Shown one piece after another: positions 9,557 through 21,500 of a DNA stretch of 64,000 bases; the stretch's first letter is position 1; each line of letters opens with the position of its first letter. The notes beneath the pieces are model-generated. The model had not been told where the DNA came from and made no database searches. It was given only the letters and a program-made list of their open reading frames with translations. Source of the stretch: Bathymodiolus brooksi. Lineage: Eukaryota; Mollusca; Bivalvia; Mytilida; Modiolidae. Location: assembly GCA_963680875.1 (NCBI GenBank), contig OY804588.1:77772829-77836828 (forward strand). The letters are read 5' to 3'. The translations under genes and the position numbers were made by a program.

Positions 9557-12500
9557 TTAACACAATTTGCAGTATTTTGGGCAGTACGTAACCGCTGCGG
9601 CATTATTACTGGAGCACAATTTTCCTCCGATATCTAATTCTGAACACGTGACTAAAGGTGAGTCCGCGCATAGTTTTACGGTAGTTGCAGTTGACATATA
9701 AATATTCGCGGTTATTGGAGCTGTGTGAGGCATCATTGTTGATACTGTCTGAGTCGTCTGCCTTGTTGATGCTGTCTGAGGCATCGTTGTTGATGCTGTC
9801 TGAGCCATCGTTGTTGATTGTGTCTGAACCATCCTTGTTGATGCTGCTTGTGTCATCCTTGATGATGCTGACGTTGAAGGGGGTTGAGTTCTCACTGAAA
9901 AAGTCAGAGGTCTTCCCGTAGAGGAAGAAGTCGGTACGCTTGTCATGGATCCTACATTTCCACCTGGCAAAAATACAAATCAACCTCTATTATCACTATT
10001 ATAATATTTATAAACATTGTAGACTTAAAAAAAATTATTGCGAAATTTTTCGTATTGGCTATAAATGGAAAGACATTATATTTCCCCACGTTGAAATTTA
10101 AATCTTCATCTGATAGATTTAATGTTAAATCATAATAACATTAATAACTACCCACAGAAAATACAAGACTGGTAACACAGTCAGTTCTATATCAAGAAGG
10201 AAAATCTAGAAAAAGAGGAAAAATCGATATCTTAACACAAAAATACGTGCCCGTCCTTTCTACTGTCTTGGAACAGGCACATCCATAATTGAATAGCATC
10301 CAGGTTAATAAAAACGTAGATATCAAATTTAGTGTATAAACTCAAAGTCGAAAGATTGGAAAACTAAATAAACTAGTTCTGTGGGTCAAAAACTCCCCTC
10401 TTAGTGAAATGATAATTTATTTTCGAATTGTGAGGAAATGTCTACCCTCGCATATTACTAGGTGAGTAAAATGTCTACCCTCACATATCACTAGGCGAGT
10501 AAAAAGTCTACCCTCACATATAACTAGGTGAGTAAAATGTCTACCCTCGCATATAACTAAGTGAGTAAAATGTCTACCCTCGCATATAACTAGGTGAGTA
10601 AAATGTCTACCCTCACATATAACTAGGTGAGTAAAACAATGTCTACCCTCACATATAACTAGGTGAGTAAAATGTCTACCCTCACATATAACTAGGTGAG
10701 TAAAATGTCTACCCTCGCATATAACTAGGTGAGTAAAATGTCTACCCTCGCATATAACTAGGTGAGTAAAATGTCTACCATCCCATATAACTAAGTGAGT
10801 AAAATGTCTACCCTCACATATAACTAGGTGAGTAAAATGTCTACCCTCGCATATAACTAGGTGAGTAAAATGTCTACCCTCGCATATAACTAGGTGAGTA
10901 AAATGTCTACCCTCGCATATAACTAGGTGAGTAAAATGTCTACCCTCACATATAACCAGGTGAGTAAAATGTCTACCCTCGCATATAACTAGGTGAGTAA
11001 AATGTCTACCTTCACATATAATTAGGTGAGTGAAATGTCTACCCTCACATATAACTAGGTGAGTAAAATGTCTACCCTCGCATATAACTAGGTGAGTAAA
11101 ATGTCTACCCTCGCATATTACTAGGTGAGTAAAATGTCTACCCTCGCATATAACTAGGTGAGTAAAATGTCTACCCTCACACATAACTAGGTGAGTAATA
11201 TGTCTACCCTCGCATATAACTAGGTGAGTAAAATGTCTACCCTCGCATACCCTCGCATATAACTAGGTGAGTAAAATGTCTACCCTCGCATATAACTAGG
11301 TGAGTAAAATGTCTACCCTCACATATAACCAGGTGAGTAAAATGTCTACCCTCGCATATAACTAGGTGAGTAAAATGTCTACCTTCACATATAATTAGGT
11401 GAGTGAAATGTCTACCCTCACATATAACTAGGTGAGTAAAATGTCTACCCTCGCATATAACTAGGTGAGTAAAATGTCTACCCTCGCATATTACTAGGTG
11501 AGTAAAATGTCTACCCTCGCATATAACTAGGTGAGTAAAATGTCTACCCTCACACATAACTAGGTGAGTAATATGTCTACCCTCGCATATAACTAGGTGA
11601 GTAAAATGTCTACCCTCGCATATAACTAGGTGAGTAAAATGTCTACCCTCGCATATAACTAGGTGAGTAAAATGTCTACCCTCGCATATAACTAGGTGAG
11701 TAAAATGTCTCCCCTCGCATATAACTAGGTGAGTAAAATGTCTACCCTCGCATATAACTAGGTGAGTAAAATGTCTACCTTCACATATAACTAGGTGAGT
11801 GAAATGTCTACCCTCACATATAACTAGGTGAGTAAAATGTCTACCCTCGCATATAACTAGGTGAGTAAAATGTCTACCCTCGCATATTACTAGGTGAGTA
11901 AAATGTCTACCCTCCCATATAACTAGGTGAGTAAAATGTCTACCCTCACATATAACTAGGTGAGTAAAATGTCTACCCTCGCATATAACTAGGTGAGTAA
12001 AATGTCTACCCTCGCATATAACTAGGTGAGTAAAATGTCTACCCTCGCATATAACTAGGTGAGTAAAATGTCTACCCTCACATATAACCAGGTGAGTAAA
12101 ATGTCTACCCTCGCATATTACTAGGTGAGTAAAATGTCTACCCTCGCATATAACTAGGTGAGTAAAATGTCTACCCTCACATATAACTAGGTGAGTAATA
12201 TGTCTACCCTCGCATATAACTAGGTGAGTAAAATGTCTACCCTCGCATATAACTAGGTGAGTGAAATGTCTACCCTCCCATACAACTAGGTGAGTAAAAT
12301 GTCTACCCTCGCATATAACTAGGTGAGTAAAATGTCTACCCTCGCATATTACTAGGTGAGTAAAATGTCTACCCTCGCATATAACTAGGTGAGTAAAATG
12401 TCTACCCTCACACATAACTAGGTGAGTAATATGTCTACCCTCGCATATAACTAGGTGAGCAAAATGTCTACCCTCACATATAACTAGGTGAGTAAAATGT

Positions 12501-15500
12501 CTACCCTCGCATATAACTAGGTGAGTAAAATGTCTACCCTCGCATATAACTAGGTGAGTAAAATGTCTCCCCTCGCATATAACTAGGTGAGTAAAATGTC
12601 TACCCTCGCATATAACTAGGTGAGTAAAATGTCTACCTTCACATATAACTAGGTGAGTGAAGTGTCTACCCTCACATATAACTAGGTGAGTATAATGTCT
12701 ACCCTCGCATATAACTAGGTGAGTAAAATGTCTACCCTCGCATATTACTAGGTGAGTAAAATGTCTACCCTCGCATATAACTAGGTGAGTAAAATGTCTA
12801 CCCTCACACATAACTAGGTGAGTAATATGTCTACCCTCGCATATAACTAGGTGAGTAAAATGTCTACCCTCGCATATGACTAGGTGAGTAAAATGTCTAC
12901 CCTCGCATATAACTAGGTGAGTAAAATGTCTACCCTCGCATATAACTAGGTGAGTAAAATGTCTACCCTCGCATTCAACTAGGTGAGTAAAATGTCTACC
13001 CTCGCATATAACTAGGTGAGTAAAATGTCTACCCTCACATATAACTAGGTGAGTAAAATGTCTACCCTCGCATATATCTAGGTGAGTAAAATGTCTACCA
13101 TCGCATATAACTAGGTGAGTAAAATGTCTACCCTCGCATATCATATTACTAGGTGAGTAAAATGTCTACCCTCACATATAACTAGGTGAGTAAAATGTCT
13201 ACCCTCGCATATAACTAGGTGAGTAAAATGTCTACCCTCGCATATAACTAGGTGAGTAAAATGTCTACCTTCACATATAACTAGGTGAGTAAAATGTCTA
13301 CCCTCACATATAACTAGGTGAGTAAAATGTCTAACCTCGCATATAACTAGGTGAGTAAAATGTCTACCCTCGCATATTACTAGGTGAGTAAAATGTCTAC
13401 ACTCACATATTATTAGGTGAGTAAAATGTCTACCCTCGCATATTATTAGGTGAGTAAAATGTCTACCCTCGCATATTACTAGGTGAGTAAAATGTCTACC
13501 CTCGCATATTACTAGGTGAGTAAAATGTCTACCCTCGCATATAACTAGGTGAATAAAATGTCTACCCTCACATATAACTAGGTGAGTAAAATGTCTACCC
13601 TCACATATAACTAGGTGAGTAAAATGTCTACCCTCGCATATAACTAGGCGAGTAAAATGTCTACCCTCGCATATAACTAGGTGAGTAAAATGTCTACCCT
13701 CGCATATAACTAGGTGAGCAGCATTTTCGTAAAGAACGCATAGTGCTAATCCTGAACTTAATCATGTTGACGCAGAAGTCGAATGCATGATACTAGTTAT
13801 AAACTAAAGATTAAGACGACGGGTGTCACTAGTGGAGCAGGAACTGCCTACCCTTCCGGAGCACCTGAGTTCACCCCCGGTTTTTAGTGGAATTCGTGTT
13901 ACTCGATCTTTAGGTCTATATGTATGTTTTGTAGATCGTTGTTTGTCCTTTTGTGCTTTTTTCCTTTTGGTCATTGTGTTGTCTGTTCTTCTTCTATTTA
14001 CGGATTCTGATTACCCGTGTGGTATCTTCAAACTCTTCTTACAACATATAAATGTACGAAAACAGTAAGAACACAACTAAGATAATAGATAAGATTCTAT
14101 GGTCGGCAGTTTTAATGAGTATTTCATTAGAGACATATATATTGGTTTGGAACAAATATTGTTAATAAGATTCCTTTTATAATAAAAACGTAGATCTTAT
14201 TTGGATCATTCTCTGACAACTTTTACAATAGTGATGGAAAAGACTGCAATTGTGTCCCATTAATATTACAGAAAAACAACAAACTTAAATTACAATAAAA
14301 GTTGATATGTCGTTTGTTCATTTTAAATTGTATTTTTTTCATTAAAAGAAATATAAAACACATTAAGGGATACGACAAATAATGGATTTACAAATTCTCT
14401 TTTTTACCGTCACATATAGAATAATACACGTGACGGAAATGTCCCATAGCAGGGATGATCATAGTAAAAAAGAATAAAAGCTTCAAAAATTGTGTTTCTT
14501 TATATTTTAAAGATGTAATGATTACATGTCATTGCTTTGCATGCAAGGCTTCAGTTTGATTTCCTTTCCTTAGTATGCTAGATATTTTTAGTTTAGTTCA
14601 TCAACTGTGCTTATTTTTAATTTAGTTCAACTACTGTGCTTTTATGTCTTATAATATGTATGTGTTCTGCTTTATATGCATGTCTGTCCTTATGCTTGTT
14701 TTGTTATTTACATGTATGTCGGTTTTAAAAGCTCTTCAGAGCTTATGTTGTATGTTTTATACTCCGACTTTAAATAAAATGTGTATCTTGTATCAGTAAA
14801 CATTAAATAATAATAATAACATTTAATTCTGTCTCAAGAATGATTAATTAAACGAACTGTAGCAAATGAAACATTTGACAAATTTTCCTTTCATATAAAC
14901 AAAACTCGGTATTTTGAAAAGTTGTCAGAGAATGACCCACTTAGTGTGCACGACGCGCTTCTGCAATATTCTTCATCAAATAGGCTCAATGTCATTCAGA
15001 TGAAATGCATTCTTTAAAAAATAATTCTCAGAAATAGCAATACCATATTCGGGCCTGGACTAAACAACCGCATCGGTGGTGTAATGGTTAGCGTGCTCGC
15101 CTCGAGTGCAGCAGATCGTGGATTCAAGGCCCGATCGGGTTAAACCAATGACTATAACATTAGTAGTTGTTGCTTCTCCGCTAAGCACGCAGCATTAAGG
15201 AGAAAGAGCAAAGACAGGTTGGCTCGGATTCAGGATAATGTGTCCGAATGGAGCGACATGTCTATCTGTGGACTGTTGTTTCAGTGAGCTAGCACTATAA
15301 AAATCTAACTAAGCGTGTTGGTCTAGTACAAAGCGGACCTCATCATCATCTCATTGGAACTTAACGTGTTCTCGTCATGATATAACTGAAAAATTGGTGA
15401 TTTGGCGTTAAACAGCAATCACTCACTCACTCCTGGACTAAACTAGTTATAATCAATATCCAATCGTAACTACTCGGCAATATAATATATATGTATATAA

Positions 15501-18500
15501 CCTCGTAAGTAGGTGGCGGATAAATAGAACTACTTTTCATATGTCAGTTACATGAAAGTTTGATAAAGTTATATTTTAAACAATTTTCTATATTTCAATT
15601 ATTTTCATGGATAAAAGTTAAAGTTTTAATTAGTTTTGCACGATTAGATTTTACTTAGTATGTCTTCCATATTGGATTTTCGTGGACTATATTTGTGTGC
15701 GGCTTATCTTCCGGCAAACAATTTAAGACGAATTTTTACTATATACTTGCGAGGTTATTGGAAGGGTAGCGAGAATGGCCGAGTAGTTACGATTGAATCA
15801 ATGCTTAACAACTATATAGAGCTTACCACCACAGAGATATTTATTGCAACCAGTATTCTCACAGCACTGGTTACAAAGTTGTGTACTTCTGTGTTGTGGT
15901 ACCAGGTGAAATAAAAGATCACATCTCTGAAAATAAAAGGGAAACAATTACCTAATCTTCATCCACGGTTTATGGTTCCAATAGTTAATACAAATTTACC
16001 TCCCTTGAATCAAGGGGTTAAATTTAGGGTTATGGTGTTTAACACCACATTCAACAATATTGCAGTTATATCATGGCGGTCAGTTTTATTGGTGTCCGGA
16101 GAAACCCATCGACCAGTCACAAGTCACTGACAAACTTTACCACATAATGAGTACACCTCGCCAGAGCTGGATTCGAACTCGCAACTCCAGTGGTGATTGG
16201 CACTGATTACATAGGTAGTTGTAAATCCAACTACCATACGATCACGACCATGATGGTCCCTTCCTTGAACCAAATATGTACTGTCTACTCAAGTAAGTAA
16301 CAAACAACGTGCTGCTTGTTATTGTTTTTTTTTCTCTATTATATTAATGCAAGATGTCAAAATTTCTTTTTCCCCCTGATGTATTGAATTCACTTACCTT
16401 TTTTGTTTCACATCCTAGTCTAAACCTTTTCTCTAGTTTGTCATTTACGAATTCCTGCGTGAAACACATCTAAAAAAAAATCACAATTAAGTTATATATT
16501 CATAGAATGTTTGAATAAAGCACACATAATTTCACTTTAATGATCATCATATTATTTGTAATTTGTAACACAACGGACGTCGCTGGTGGAGCGGGAACTG
16601 ATGATCCGTCCGGTACACACGGATTCATCTACGGTTTTTGGTGTTTGTGTTGGTCAAGCTTGAGGTTTCTGTGTAGTGTCTTGTCAATCATTGTTTACCA
16701 TTTTGTTGCTTTTCATTTGGAAATTGTATCTATCTTACTTCGATTTACGACTTCTGGTTATCCCTTTGGTATCTTCAATGTTTTTCTTACAGTGGAATCC
16801 CATTGTGTTAATGACGTTTTTGACGCCAAACTGCTTAATGTATTTGTGCGAAACACAAAGAAAAACAAAAACAAGAGAATAATATAAGATCCCATAATTC
16901 TATTGGAAATATAATATATGTAGTATTAATACGTCGTCAATTGAAGTTCATTAGATAGCTTTGTCCTTGCTTGTGTTTGATTGCACTGTTGGAACAAAAT
17001 ATACGGTAATCTCGAAAAGTCAAAAGATCTAAATATTAGGAGTTTTAGTAAGAGAAACAAAAAACTTGAAAACATGAATTCTAAGAAATATTATAAGGTG
17101 AAACATCACAAGAAGTTCAGCTATACTCCTAGCTATGCATAAACCACATACACTGGTTTTTCACCGAAATCATAGTAGAACATCACAAAGGAAACATATA
17201 AAATTGAAAATTGAAAAACAAATTATTAGAGAAAATCGACGGAATGAACAATACAGAGACACTGGCAACATTGGACACACAAGACAAAGAACGAAATCAA
17301 ACAAAGCAATGAAGAAGAACAAAAACCAACCCACATACACAACACAACACAGCAAACTACATGTAACAAGGTGAGCAGTACGGACCCCACCAAAAACCCG
17401 GGTGTGAACTCAAATGCTCGTGAAGGATAAGCATGTCCTGTCTACTACAAGACATCCACCAATGAATACGGCTTAAAAGCAATTTATACAAAACATCACA
17501 AAACACATTTATCACATGTACGTATGAGACAATTCAAATTTTCCTAAGACTTAAAACTGAGAGTAATGTCAGGTGTTCCAGAAGGGCTAGAAATGAGTTA
17601 AGAAAATAATAAAGAGAATAACTAGTTACCTCATCAGGTTTACATTTTACCATCGTTTGACAGTCTGCAGGGCTAGCAACATCAGAACAACTCAAACACT
17701 GATCAATTATTGAAGCTGTTATAAAACAAACAAAGGTCAGTCCTCCATTAAAGGTTTCGTTTAAAACCATTCTATCAATAAATGTTGCTTTCCGCTAATT
17801 GCATCTATTTTTAACTTGGCTGTTACGACCAGACCGTCTTTAATATTGTCATTAAGCAATGCTTCCTTGTACCAAGCCAATGTTCATTTAGTATAAACAT
17901 CACACTGTCATCGAATATTTTAACATGAGTAACACGAAGGGTTCCATTAGTGGAGCAGGAACTGTTTACCGTTCCGGAGAACCTGGTATCACACAGCGCT
18001 TTTTAGTGGAGTTCGCGTTGCTCAATATGTAAGTATTATGTGTATCGCTTTGTCAACCATTGTTTGTCCTTTTTTCCATTTTCTTGTGGACATTGTATTG
18101 TTTGTCCTTGTTTCCATTTTCTTGTTGCCATTGTGTTGTTTGTCCTTGTTTCCATTTTCTTTTGGCCATTGTGTTGTTTGTCCTTGTTTCCATTTTCTTT
18201 TGGCCATTGTGTTGTTTGTCCTTTTTTCCATTTTCTTGTGGCCATTGTGTTGTTTGTCCTTGTTTCCATTTTCTTTTGGCCATTGTGTTGTTTGTCCTTG
18301 TTTCCATTTTCTTGCGGCCATTGTGTTGTTTGTCCTTTTTTCCATTTTCTTGTGGCCATTGTGTTGTTTATCCTTGTTTCCATTTTCTTGTGGCCATTGT
18401 GTTGTTTGTCCTTGTTTCCATTTTCTTGCGGCCATTGTGTTGTTTGTCCTTGTTTCCATTTTCTTGCGGCCATTGTGTTGTTTGTCCTTTTTTCCATTTT

Positions 18501-21500
18501 CTTGCGGCCATTGTGTTGTTTGTCCTTTTTTATATTTTCTTGTGGCCATTGTGTTGTTTGTCCTTTTTTATATTTTTTTTGGCCATTGTGTTGTCTGTCC
18601 TTCTTCGGATTACGGCTTCTGGTTACCTCTTTGGTATACCTTCTAGCTTTTCTTTTAATATTTAATAGTTGTGCTACTGACACCACATTATCGTGGTCGT
18701 GATCGTATGGTAGTTGGATTTACAACTACATGTGCAATCAGTGCTTATCACCACTAGAGGTGTTAGTTCGAACCCCATTCATGGCGAGGTATACTCGATA
18801 CAATATTATGTAATAAAGCTCGTCAGTTACTTGCGACAGGTTGGTGGTTTTCTCCGGGTACTCCGGTTTCCTCCACCAATAAAACTGATCGCCACGATAT
18901 AACTGAAATATTGTTGAAAGTGGCGTTAAGCACCATAAACCAAACCAAATTAATGCATCATGTCTATTACTAGTATTACAACATTGCACTATGACTAACT
19001 TCATAAATTCAAAGTACATGTGCAGAGATTTCACAATCAGATAGTTTACGATAAATTATTTATCTTAATTATTCTAAAGATATATTTATTTACTATTGAC
19101 TAACTCCCTTACCGTTTGAATGAGTACACGTGTTCGTATTACAAACATCGTATTTACAACATTTTTCACATACATGTAGTTGACCTCGTTTTCCAAAACC
19201 TTCGTTCATCGCTACATTGCACAACTGAAATATAGCAACGAAATCCAGTTAATACCCTGTCCATCCATTCATGTATAATACTAGATTTAAGTACCCTCTT
19301 CTAGTTTATCTAGGATTTATTATTTAGCTCAGTTGGTAGAGAGGTTGCCTCCGGAGCAAAAGGCAAGGATTAGATCACAGGCACTTATCTCTATCAACGT
19401 ATGTTTACTGTCCACACTAATCTTGCTTATTAAGGAAAGCCGTACCGATGGTGTAATGGCCAGTCTCGCGTGCAATTGATCGTGGGTTATAAATACTGTT
19501 ATAGTGACAGCCGGAACCTTTGAGCCGTAATGAAAGCGGGAGGTTTGGCGCTTTAATATCTGATTCAACCCACCATTTCTTTAGAAATGCCTGTACCAAG
19601 TCAGGGTCATTACGGTTTTCACAGTTTTCCGGTTGTTGACTGATTTTGTCTGTTTATATATACTTATGAGTTTTGACTTTCCCTTTGTAAGATTGTTCGG
19701 AGCTCGGTAATTTTGTTATTACCCTTATTCGATCGCCAGTCGGGCCAATCCAAGAGATTATATAATTGGTAGCTGTTCAAGAAGCACGTAACATAAATCG
19801 AGCTACATTAAAGGCTGGTTGGCCCAAAATCCTGATAAACTCTCACCAAGAGGTGCAGCATGTCTACCTGCAGACGGTTGTTTCAGTGAGCTAGTAATAC
19901 AATAATCCTATTCAGCGTGTTTTAGTACAGTACGAAAATCATTATAATTGTATCAATAACATGTTCTCGCCATGATATATCTAATACATAGCCATAGGTG
20001 TAACATTATTTGCTGAATTTTATTTCTTCTTCTTGTATCAACATGATGGTTGATGGTTGATGGTCGTGTAAATTCAATAAAATGATGGAAATTCTATTTA
20101 TACTTCTGCTAGTCTATACTGCGTTCACTACCGGTTTTAGTGGTGTTCGTCTTCCTCAATCTTTTTGTCTCTTTTCTTTTGACCATTGTATTAAATTGTC
20201 TGCCCTTTTCTAATTAACAGTTTATGGTTATCTCTTTGGTATCTTCAAACTTTTCAATATGTAATTTATATAATGTCTTGAAAAACTGGAGTGGTTCTAT
20301 AGAACAACCACAAAATCTATAAGGAGGCCGCCGTGGTCGTGATCGTATGGTAGTTTGATTTACAACTACATGTGCAATCAGTGCCTATCACCACTAAAGT
20401 TGTGAGTTCGAATCCCGTTCATGGCGATGTGCACTCGATACGACATTATGTGATAAAGTTTGCGACAGGTCGGTGGTTTTCACCACCAATAAAACTGACA
20501 GCCACGATGCTCTGAAATATTGTTGAAGGTGGAGTTAAACACCATAAACCTAAATCAAACCAGAATCTATAAAACGAATAAAAAAAACACATTAAAACGT
20601 TGCTGACCTGACTAGGTTTACAGCCGACATTGTAGAAGATGTTTGTATCATCGTCGATTACTTGTTCTGTGTAACAAAGCTAAAACAAAGTAAACAATCT
20701 TGTCAATTGATTAACAGAAGTACTGAAAATTCTAAACATTCTTGAATCTTCGAGTTATATAAGAAACACATGTCAATAGATGTGTTCACAAACGGGCAGA
20801 TTTAATTGTTAATTTAAAATACACTCAGCAACAGCTAACTGCTTAAAACAGGAGCGAAATTACACACAGAGATAAATATACCAGTATACTGCTCATGTGT
20901 GTTCACCAAAATATCAATATACCGGTATACTGTCGAACGGCATTTACAAAACAGGTACATTTACCGGTAAATTTTCTATATGTGTTCACCAGCAGATAAA
21001 CATAACGGTACACTGTCATGTGTTTTCACAAAAATATCAATTAACTGCTGCTACTAAGATGTGTCCACAAACATAACTATACCAGTAGACTGCCTGCCAA
21101 GGTGTGCTCACAAACATAACTATGCCAGTAGACTGCCTGCCAAGGTGTGTCCACAAACATAACTATACCTGTAGACTGCCTGCCAAGGTGTGTTCACAAA
21201 CATAACTATACCAGTAGACTGCCTGCCAAGGTGTGTTCACACACATAACTATACCAGTAGACTGCCTGCCAAGGTGTGTACACAAACATAACTATACCAG
21301 TAGACTGCCTGCCAAGGTGTGTTCACAAACATAACTATACCAGTAGACTGCCTGCCAAGGTGTGTCCACAAACATAACTATACCAGTAGACTGCCTGCCA
21401 AGGTGTGTTCACAAACATAACTATACCAGTAGACTGCCTACCAATGTGTGTTCACAAACATAACTATACCAGTAGACTGCCTGCCAAGGTGTGTTCACAA

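Noticed and set aside
10417..13144. Very long minus-strand open frames of an 11-residue repeat ([11 protein letters not shown])
   Set aside because: Period 33 is a multiple of three, so one stop-free unit keeps the frame open. The array sits in an intron between two supported exons, has phase slips, and no start, signal or flanking coding sequence supports a protein.
15660..15914. 84-codon plus-strand open frame
   Set aside because: It translates the MITE at 15461-15795 and continues antisense through a real LU exon.
18036..18702. About 200-codon open frames in all frames of both strands
   Set aside because: By-product of the 38-bp minisatellite, which cycles through the three frames and lacks stops; the flanks are dispersed repeat.
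19321..19385. tRNA gene
   Set aside because: Only the D-arm side looks like a tRNA; there is no T-arm or acceptor pairing.
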